A stretch of 64,000 nt of DNA, taken from NCBI GenBank assembly GCA_023078685.1, contig JALGAS010000002.1:3844001-3908000 (forward strand). Direction: 5' to 3'. Source of the DNA: Neopestalotiopsis rosae (Eukaryota > Ascomycota > Sordariomycetes > Amphisphaeriales > Sporocadaceae). The translations under genes were made by a program, and so were the position numbers. How positions within the stretch are numbered: the stretch's first letter is position 1; each line of letters opens with the position of its first letter. A model generated the notes under the pieces. That model saw only the letters and a list, made by a program, of their open reading frames with translations, was not told the origin of the DNA and made no database searches. Positions 56,544 to 64,000 of the stretch are shown here, piece by piece.

Positions 56544-58474
56544 CTTCTTGCCATTGACCCTGCAGAATTGACTTTGCTTTTTTTTAGGCGATAAAGGCAA
56601 GCTCTTGAAAGTCTGGCACAGAACCCGAATACCGGGGTTCAAGTAGTATTGATCGTTCCAGGGACTGTGCTGACTCGGAGGTGAGACATGGAAGGAGCTG
56701 CGCACTTGTCGAATGTCTTGCCAGCAAGCAACATGTGGTCGTTTTGTGGAGGCTCTAGTTTCACAAGTACGTAGCGGCGGCTCGTGGGGGAGGAGCACAG
56801 AGTGAAGAAAGACGCCGACGATTTGCAGAGAGGGAGATGATTATAGAGAAAAGGCCCTGCGTGCGTTGGTCAAGCAGAGGCAGAGCAGCGTTCAGCGGCA
56901 GCCCTAAGTAAGGTACGTAAAGGAAAGTAAGTTTTGGCGGTGGGCAAGTACGAGAGGATAATGCTATTTTTGACCAGTCTGGGCGTCAACAAAACTAAAA
57001 CTGGAACATAGCTGGCGGGGGTCTTTGTTTGTCGTGTATCTTCTTGACTTACAGTGACGCGAAAGGGAAAGAAAAAAAAGAGAGCCCAAGGAGCCCCTCA
57101 AAGACAACAAACAAAATGGAGATGGGGTGAAGCCTTCCTAGCAATCACGCTGTCCTTGGATCCATTCAAATCCAAGCCAAGCGCAGCGCCCGTGAACATG
57201 AACCGTGGAGTTGTTCGGGCCGTGCCAAACCAGAAACGGGGAGCATAGGGATCAGCTAACTGATGCTCCCGGTCAAACGGTGGAAGGTGGAAGAGGAGTG
57301 ATCCATATGGGATGTTGTAAGTGAGGATCTACTGTGGGCAAAAGACAGCACATGAGTGCATGTGCTAGAGTGGTGAGCGGTGGTTTGGATGGATCAACTC
57401 GAGGCCCAAGGCTGCGGTAAAGTACATTTACCTGACCACCGCAAAGTTCATCTTGGTACACTACGAACTAGCCAAAAGCTCCCCAAAATACACACTAGCA
57501 AGCCACTCCGACCACTCGATTTGTTTTTCTGTTGCCCGTTGCCCGCCAATCAGCTCGGGCCGGGTGTTGGCCAGTCCACTGATCAACGGCAAGCTATATC
57601 CCGAAAGCGGATTAGAATTAATTGCCATTGCGGTTCTCGGTTGTCCCGCTTGTTCGCTTGCAATTGGTCTCATTGGTCCCAATGGTTTTTCTTGTTCGTT
57701 GGACCCCTGATCATCCCTTCACTGACAACTCCTTTTGGTGGTCCCCATTGCTATTTTACATATTTCCATTGTTCGATAGTGTTTCCATATGCGGAGTTGG
57801 TGAACATGGATTAATTGCTGCTTGTTGATTTGGCATGTTCCCTTTTTTGTTACCCCTCTACTCCATTCTCCATCTGCTTCATGACACCGCAGACAGCTCA
57901 AGGAATTCTTTATTCCATGACGTACATACGTACACGCCTCTTTTTGACCAATTATGTACTATACCGCGTTCAATATAGGCAATTTCACAAACACATATGA
58001 TGCATAGACGGAGTGGATCAGGAAATATTCCATCTCTGCCCCGAGAGCAACCAAATTCCTTGAGCCTATAAATATCCTTGAAAATTGTCTTCATGCCTTC
58101 CCATTGGTATCCATTATTGATCCTGGTGGTGAAAATTTGACAAACACAAAATGAAGGACGCGTTTACTAGGCTAGAGTAACAATATATGTCACTGAATAA
58201 GTTCCGGCGTTCACACAGATATGAAAATGTTCGCTTATCTGGCCATCGCTCGGTTCGATCGAATATGACACATCAGGTTTATGTTAGATCGATGAGCACG
58301 GTCAGACATGAGTGCAGGAGAGATCTTTTGATAGCTGAGTGGTTTAGTTCATTCGAAGATCAGCGACTGCTCCATCCGCAGACGCCTTTTGTACAGTAGC
58401 TTCGCTCATAATAGATTACAAGGACAAATCAGCGCCGAGTCGAGGGAACGACAGCGAGCCGCTTCTTCAAGTCT
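56544..58474. other. Intergenic spacer
   Basis: This is the promoter and leader side of the WD40 gene and the 3' side of RRG9. No frame here has protein features. An A/G-rich tract lies at about 57060-57085. Confidence 0.6.
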
Positions 58475-59470
58475 TTACAAAAGATTGTCACCCAGTTTCT
58501 TCTGGGCACTCTCTTCTTTCCAACGGGGCACATATGGATACTCGGCTCGAGGCCCCTTCCTCTTGTTGAAGCGGGCATCGCGCGCCACACCAGCCTCGCG
58601 CCAGCGCTTGGGCGGCTTGGTGCCCAGCTCGGCCATCTGCGACCAAATGTTCTTGCCCCGGTTGAACCAGCGCTCCTGGCGCTTCTCCTCCTCTTCCGCG
58701 TTGGGCGTCCACTTGGACTTGAGGATACGCCGCATGGCCTCGGGCGACACCTGGAACTGGTTCGCCAGCGCCGCCGTCGTGTAGATCTGAGGATACTGCG
58801 TGTGCAGCGCCCGGATGCCGTCGAGCGCGTCTGGCGAGAGCTTCTTGCGCGGGTTCCAGCCCTCGGGGAACTTTTCTTTCAGCGCGTCCTTCTGCAGCTG
58901 CCACAGCTCCCTCTGTTTGGCGGCTGTCTGGGCGTCGTGTTGCCGCGGCTTCTCTGTAGGCATGATCTTGCTCCTCTTCAGCCTGCTGGGCCCTGAGAGG
59001 CCAGGCTTCCGCCTCGTGTATGCTTCGGAGTCTTGTTGCGATCCGCCATCGGCTTCGTCGTAGTAAACGTGCTCGCTCGGAGTCCGTGAAGCGTCCGCGG
59101 CGAGAGCATCAATGGCCTCTGGTGACAGGTCGAATATAGCGTTGCTCTGCCTTGCCTTCTCAACGTCAGAGGCCGAGGCATTGGTAGCGCCTGCATTGGT
59201 GCTCGCGGCGTAGTCTGCAGTGTCGCGTGACGGTACTTCTTGGCCAGTCACGGCGCTGACACCGCGATCGAGGGTTCGAGTAGGTTGTCTTGGGTAGCGA
59301 GCTGCCGAGGCAGCACTGAATGGTCTTACGGCGCCGCCATTGGGGGTGTATGTGCCGAGTGCTCTCGAGTTGACGAGGCCTGCAGATCTTTCGCTGGTTC
59401 CAGAGAGCTGAGCCCGGGTAAGGCTTTGCACAAAGATGCGCAGTGATGAAGTCCGGCAATTGCAGGCCAT
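58475..59470 (-). CDS. RRG9: Mitochondrial protein Rrg9 (neugrin-like)
   Basis: This is a single exon of 331 codons from MACNCRTSSLRIFVQ. The N-terminal 60 residues are rich in Arg, Ser and Ala and nearly free of acidic residues, a mitochondrial presequence. The conserved C-terminal region contains WNPRKKLSPDALDGIRALHT, YTTAALANQFQVSPEAMRRI and LKSKWTPNAEEEE, the hallmark of the Rrg9/neugrin family. Family members are needed for mitochondrial genome maintenance and respiratory growth in yeast; the animal relative neugrin acts in mitochondrial RNA metabolism. The helix-turn-helix-like QYPQIYTTAALANQF suggests nucleic-acid binding. A chain of Met codons upstream is in frame but would disrupt the presequence. 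Confidence 0.9.
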   Translation of the reverse strand: MACNCRTSSLRIFVQSLTRAQLSGTSERSAGLVNSRALGTYTPNGGAVRPFSAASAARYPRQPTRTLDRGVSAVTGQEVPSRDTADYAASTNAGATNASASDVEKARQSNAIFDLSPEAIDALAADASRTPSEHVYYDEADGGSQQDSEAYTRRKPGLSGPSRLKRSKIMPTEKPRQHDAQTAAKQRELWQLQKDALKEKFPEGWNPRKKLSPDALDGIRALHTQYPQIYTTAALANQFQVSPEAMRRILKSKWTPNAEEEEKRQERWFNRGKNIWSQMAELGTKPPKRWREAGVARDARFNKRKGPRAEYPYVPRWKEESAQKKLGDNLL

Positions 59471-60587
59471 GGTAGTGGTGTCAGAATGGCAACAGACGAC
59501 CAAAGTGGTAAACGAGTTGATGCAAGAATGTCGCCAAAGAGTTTTTGTCATGTGAAATGCAGCGTTGTCTAACGAAAAATGTTGCCTCTTGCATAGTGCA
59601 GAAATCCGCCGCCTCCAAATCCCTGTCGGCCCCTGCGCGTCCGGTACGGCAACGCTAGGCACTAGCAAACGCGGACGCAACGGCGATAAAGTGGCCGGGG
59701 TTCTACTTTTTTCTACTCTTGTGCAACTATGACATGCTCTAACTTCTTAGCATACTACTATAGTATCTACAGTAGAACGTCAAACCATGTGCGACATCAG
59801 TGTCCGGCATCCCAAATTCCAACGCCATCCTATTTAGGACGGAAATATGCAACCTAGGGCGAGGGGCCAAACTATACGTCCTCTATTATCAACGTATACG
59901 TCAGTCCTTGGCAGCTAAGAAATGCTTCATGAAGGAGGGGCACATCTTTTCCAGTCAAGTGTTCCTGGTTCCCATGATTCATCTCCAAGTCTGAGGTGGG
60001 GGGCTACCGAGGGAGCCTCCAACCAGTTTGAATACAGGCTGCCTCGGCATCCCCCTCAATCATCAGATTTACTCGGCCGACGAGCTGCTTTCCCATTGTG
60101 AACATTTCGTACTGTTCGCCAGCCGAGTCAAATCTGTTCCGTACCCAATACTACCTAGTCACAGCATGTAAACGTCGACGAAACTAGATTGGGACTGTGA
60201 CAAAGTCAAAATCACTGATCACCAGTACCAGTCATTATTATCCTCAAGAACTTTGTAAACTCACTTTTGTCTTAACTACTTCCCATACACAAGAACCTGC
60301 GATATCACATAACCGAGGATGAATCATTGATCAAGAATTGGATATATCTCTATAATCCTGCTCGTAGTAGAAGGTTTCTAAGTCCCGTGGGCAGTGTATC
60401 TGAAGATCTACATGAGACTTCGACATAAAGGAGAACGCCATAAACGCTCATCTGTCTACTAGCTTTGCCGTTCGTCGAGTCCTAAAATCGAGATAAACTT
60501 GAGGAGTACCTGATTGTAAGCGGAAAGATAGTTCAGAAGGAAGAATTGAGGAGAGTGACACAGTTCGCCACTCAACCAGCAAACATC
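59471..60587. other. Divergent promoter region, RRG9 / mpaB-like oxygenase
   Basis: This spacer lies between two divergent starts. It is AT-rich toward 60250-60500. I see no gene. Confidence 0.6.
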
Positions 60588-62215
60588 ATGGGTCTGCTTT
60601 CGACAAGTCCCGACCAGCTCAACATCTACGGATACAAGTTCAAATGGGGGTCGCTCCATCAGTCACCAGAAGAACTCAGCCGCCACATTCACACATATGA
60701 TACCGTGGCCGCAGAGGCCCTCGATGCCCTAGATGAGATCGTACCCCCGGTGGCCATAGGGCCCCGGAAAGACATACAGGAGGCTGTCGAGGTGGAGGGC
60801 AAGAAGCATAGAGACTTGTTCAATCTGGTAAAGGAACATGCCAAGACAGACAAACGCGTGGGTAGGCTGTGGGATGAAGTCAACACAGTGCCAGCATGGG
60901 TAAATTGGGAGCAGATTGACAGAGGCCAGAAGGTCTTTTGGCGATATGGCGGTCCTTCAATCACAGCAGTAAGTGTCCATCACTTTTCCGAAGATCGGCC
61001 GTGGTCATAGTCTCTGATCCTCATCAACAGCTCACTTTCCTGTCACTGCTGGGTGGTATGGGCAGTGGCAGAACCGTCGAAACGCTGGACCGCACCGGCG
61101 GTTTTGGCGCCCAAGTCGTGCGGCGACGTCTTCTAGAGACGACACAGCACACCCTTGGCGTCCACAAGGATCTCGAGGCCATCAAGCCAGGCGGCATCGA
61201 AGGCTTCGAGTCATCCGTAAGGGTCCGGTTGTTACACGCCTCCGTCCGCCAGCGGGTGTTGAAGCTCGCGCGGGAGAAGCCCGAGTACTACGACCTCAAG
61301 AACTATGGTGTCCCCGTCAACGATCTAGATTGTATCGGTACCATTGGCACGTTCAGCTCCACCATCATCTGGATGGGCCTGCCACGGCAGGGTATCTTTC
61401 TCCGGGAACAGGAGATACTCGATTACCTTGCCCTATGGCGCTATGTGGCGTACCTCATGGGCACGCCGCACGACTGGCTCGCGACTCCCGAGACGGCAAA
61501 GGCCATGATGGAGTCACTGCTTGTGTCCGAGGTCAAACCTACCAAGAAATCTGGTACCTTGGCAAACAACATCATCACCGGCTTCGAAGGCCAGGCTCCG
61601 ACGTATTCTTCTCGTGGTTTCCTAAACGCAATCACCTACTGGCTCAATGGAAAGGATCTCAGTCGGGAGTTGAACATCGAAGAACCCAATCTTTACTACA
61701 AGACACTGGTAGTTGGTCAATGTCTCTTCTTCATCATCTCTGGATACATCAATAGATTGGTCCCGTCGTGGGATGAGAGGAACATCAAGGTGAGTGCTTC
61801 CGTAGACAATACAAGGATCATACAAGACCGTTGTCTATATGTCTACTAATATTGCCAACAGCTCGCCCGCAAAGTTCTGTACGACCTTCTAGTCCACAAC
61901 AAGAAACGCGGCGCCCTGGGCTACCGCACAAAGTTCAACTTCAAGTGGGTGCCGGACCTACAGAATACGACAACGCCGCTCGGTGAGCCTGTACCAGGCC
62001 AAGCGCAAAAGTCGGGGGCATTCAGACACGCCGGCGTGGAGCGGACAGCGCTCGCAACACTTGTTTTCACTGGTGTGATTCTTGGGCTGACGGTCTGGGG
62101 ACTTTGGAGCGGTTTCCGTGCGGTCCGTAATCTGGTGCCGGGGGGATCTTCTGACTCGGCCATTGTCAATATGGCAGCACCAATTTGGGAGTTTGCGAAG
62201 CAAGTCAAGGCCTAG
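60588..62215 (+). CDS. ER-bound oxygenase, mpaB / rubber-oxygenase (DUF2236) family
   Basis: There are three exons: 60588-60968, 61031-61789 and 61862-62215 (introns 62 and 72 bp, GTAAGT and GTGAGT donors, both phase 0, CTAAT-type branch site in the second). The product is about 497 residues. The catalytic domain follows the bacterial rubber oxygenase fold, as in LTFLSLLGGMGSGRTVETLD and GGFGAQVVRRRLLETTQHTL, with the block VRVRLLHASVRQRVLK; its His/Arg residues are candidates for haem or metal ligands. A C-terminal hydrophobic segment at about residues 453-473 (TALATLVFTGVILGLTVWGL) would anchor it in the ER. The mycophenolic-acid enzyme MpaB' is the best known fungal member; here no biosynthetic neighbours are seen, so the substrate is unknown. 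The start MGLLSTSPDQLN was taken as the Met directly before the conserved block. Confidence 0.88.
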
Positions 62216-62581
62216 TCAGGGTCTAGTTTTGTGGTACGCCGGGTCCTCGCTGGTCAACTTTAAGACGATGACCGAGATTGCTCGACAGCGGCGTTCAGAA
62301 TTTAATTAATGATTGAGCTAGCAGAAGTCTCCGTACACTTATGTTTGTGATGATCCCTTCTTCCTACGAAAAGAAACATGTTACCTTTCCTGCCTTTTCT
62401 TCATCTTCTGATTTGCTAAACTTATTGTTCTATTTCTGGAATTTTCATTATAGCAAGAAAAGGGTGCGGGAAAGGAATGGCCAGAACCCGCAAAATTACT
62501 ACATATGCGAAATACAGAGACTTCGCTACCTTGGTAAACATGTCTATATCCATAGGAAAGATTATATGATTATCTTGACGC
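62216..62581. other. Convergent intergenic spacer
   Basis: This short AT-rich 3'-to-3' spacer lies between the oxygenase gene and the phosphorylase-like gene. I see no gene. Confidence 0.6.
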
Positions 62582-64000
62582 TTATCTAGAACGATATTCC
62601 TCCATCTCCACCGTTCCCCTTCGAGACAGATACTCATTGTCTGTAGTGGGCTCCAGGCTATTCGCTAGCTGCGCCATGGAAACAACCTGTGCGAGGCTGG
62701 AAACGCAGCCCAAGATTGTGGCAGCTTTCCAGTTGTAAGGATAAGTAATGATCGCGGCTAGAGTAGCAATGAAGCTCACGAGGAGCAGACTGAAGAACCA
62801 AAACTTGTCGATAAAGGCCTCTCGTCTTTTGCTTCGAAGGACAACCGGGTAAAGGGTACAATAGACGTTTAGCACCAGGAACGACAATTGGCTGAGCATA
62901 GTCCAAAACCCATCGTCTGTCAGTAGAGCTCTACTTTTAGGATTGCACTCAGGGTCTCGTGTCTGAATCACTGCAAGCGTCATCATCACCCCTCCCAGAA
63001 GACCAAATAGAAGTACTACTGCCATCAGTGTTGACCGATGGAATATTGTAGAATGAAAAGACGACTTTGACGCCTGCTGAAGAGGCTCTAGCGTCGGCTT
63101 TTTTTCTTGCAAATCTCTATAGATTTGTATCAATGATTGTTTTGGTTCGGAGTTCTGGTCTGGTGAATATTGCTTTCGTAGTAATCGTTTCAGGCGCGGC
63201 CGGTCAATGGCTTGTTCAGTATTTTCTCTAGTTTCGAAATATCAGTCAGTGTAATCTGTCATTCGAGGTTGTGACATACCGCTCGAACCCCGACGCCGTT
63301 GTGTTCGCAAAATCTGAATGCTGTGGCGTAATCTTGTCAAGCACCGTCTTGGCATAAGCCGCCGCCATCGCTGAGGCATATGGCTGCCAAATCTCATTCT
63401 CATGCCCGTCGCCATAATTACAGACTCCGCGAATTACATACACCGGAAGACGAGCCCCCATGTCGTGGGTTTGTTTGAACCTGCCCCAAAATCGAGCATT
63501 TTGTGTCGCATAATACTTGCCAGGTTCAATAGGCCCATGGCATATTCGGGTACGCTGCCTAATGGATCTTGGGGCACAATCGACTGGCTCTTCGATTCCG
63601 TCGGCATTGATATGATACAAGATGTCCACATTTTGTCCCGGGTCGGTGTATTTTCCACTTTTGTACTCTTTAGTCTTAAGTGCTCCGTAATAGTGGAAAA
63701 ACTTATGCGTATCGTTCGGTGCTTTCAATTCGATTTCGCCAATAGCTGCTTGTATAGCTGTGTTCGTAGTCTGGCGCTTGTTGCCCTTTTCAGGTGTGCA
63801 CAGTTCTTCATCTCTTTCTCTGCTGAGATGCTATGCAATTTGTTCAGTCTTTTCACCCTCTAGAAGACCAACTAGCACATCGCCAAGCCGAACATCCTCC
63901 GGTAAGATCTGCGTAAGGTCTGGCACGCCCGTGACAATACCAACGATGAGACCGACCAAAAGATTCGGGAAGAATACTTTGATTCTGCGAGCGAGCTCAG
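62582..64000 (-). pseudogene. Nucleoside-phosphorylase-like gene with C-terminal membrane domain, interrupted by in-frame TAG; 5' end off window
   Basis: The exons are 64000 (partial) to 63280 and 63227-62582, with a 52 bp intron (GTATGT donor, TAG acceptor). The right part reads FFPNLLVGLIVGIVTGVPDL, then PEDVRLGDVLVGLLEGE, the glycine-rich N-terminal core of the PNP/UDP phosphorylase family. A TAG (63831-63833) follows where relatives have Tyr in VAYDLG. The same frame then continues with AIQAAIGEIELKAPNDTH and VYVIRGVCNYGDGHENEIWQ, clearly the same domain. The expected Met-Glu (MEAAG) substrate loop seems to be missing near 63455-63475. The Asp after the Cys of the VCDYGD motif is Asn (codon 63417-63419). 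After the enzyme fold come a linker and about four hydrophobic segments (62600-63030), an unusual tail. The rest of the frame is intact, so the break is recent, or is a sequencing error. The true start lies beyond 64000. Confidence 0.65.

Noticed and set aside
56544..56798. 85-codon N-terminal extension of the WD40 protein
   Set aside because: The extension is open but irregular, and MPSTPSNRLRLTPSN gives a normal start; it probably is the 5' leader.
63797..63833. Possible mini-intron removing the TAG in the phosphorylase-like gene
   Set aside because: The only GT...AG pair spanning the stop is about 34-37 nt, shorter than any other intron in the window, and lacks a branch site.
43025..63833. 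Reassignment of TAG to a sense codon
   Set aside because: Several well-conserved proteins in the window (VPS11, GH3, MetE-like, oxygenase) end properly at TAG.

Overview
The window is a stretch of nuclear chromosome from a filamentous ascomycete (Pezizomycotina, most likely Sordariomycetes; the order is a guess). The reasons are short 49-132 bp introns with GTRAGT-type donors and CTAAC-like branch points, a Zn(II)2Cys6 regulator, an NACHT-WD40 NOD-like receptor, a PRM1 fusion protein, INO80/Ies2, Syn8, Rgp1 and Rrg9. Genes are single, on both strands, with 0.3-7 kb between them; there is no operon structure. No rRNA, tRNA, transposon or CRISPR array could be supported.

Layout. 1-7.3 kb: gene-poor, with pyrimidine tracts and microsatellites. 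7.3-17.4 kb, all on the minus strand: a DUF7514-type proline-rich protein, the HOPS/CORVET subunit VPS11 (five exons), a TauD/TfdA-like Fe(II)/2-oxoglutarate dioxygenase and a seven-exon Zn2Cys6 transcription factor. 18.0-22.7 kb (minus): an intact NACHT-WD40 receptor. 24.0-27.4 kb: a secreted GH3 beta-glucosidase convergent with a small secreted cysteine-containing protein. 28.8-30.8 kb: a small predicted mitochondrial protein convergent with the SNARE Syn8. 33.0-36.8 kb: a short MetE-like zinc methyltransferase-fold protein convergent with a three-KH RNA-binding protein. 36.8-40.8 kb: a 4 kb gene-free interval. 40.8-45.8 kb: PRM1 convergent with a PEX14/PEX33-like peroxisomal docking protein. 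47.5-52.2 kb: Ies2 convergent with Rgp1. 53.5-59.5 kb (minus): a WDR62/MABP1-like WD40 protein and Rrg9. 60.6-64.0 kb: an mpaB-type ER oxygenase convergent with a nucleoside-phosphorylase-like gene that runs off the right edge.

Most genes are core housekeeping: vesicle traffic (VPS11, Syn8, Rgp1), peroxisome import, chromatin remodelling and mitochondrial respiration. The accessory-looking genes are the dioxygenase plus regulator, the NLR, the beta-glucosidase plus secreted protein, and the phosphorylase-like gene.

The most unusual observations: (i) the phosphorylase-like gene at the right edge has an in-frame TAG inside a conserved block, appears to lack the usual Met-Glu substrate motif, has Asn at the expected catalytic Asp, and carries a C-terminal multi-pass membrane domain; (ii) the PRM1 stop codon is followed by 197 more in-frame codons encoding a charged repeat and a second copy of the NPF-type tail; (iii) the PEX14-like frame stays open for 119 codons after its TAG and ends in Ser-Lys-Leu, a canonical peroxisomal targeting tripeptide. 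All exon boundaries were read by eye from splice signals and frame, with no transcript support.
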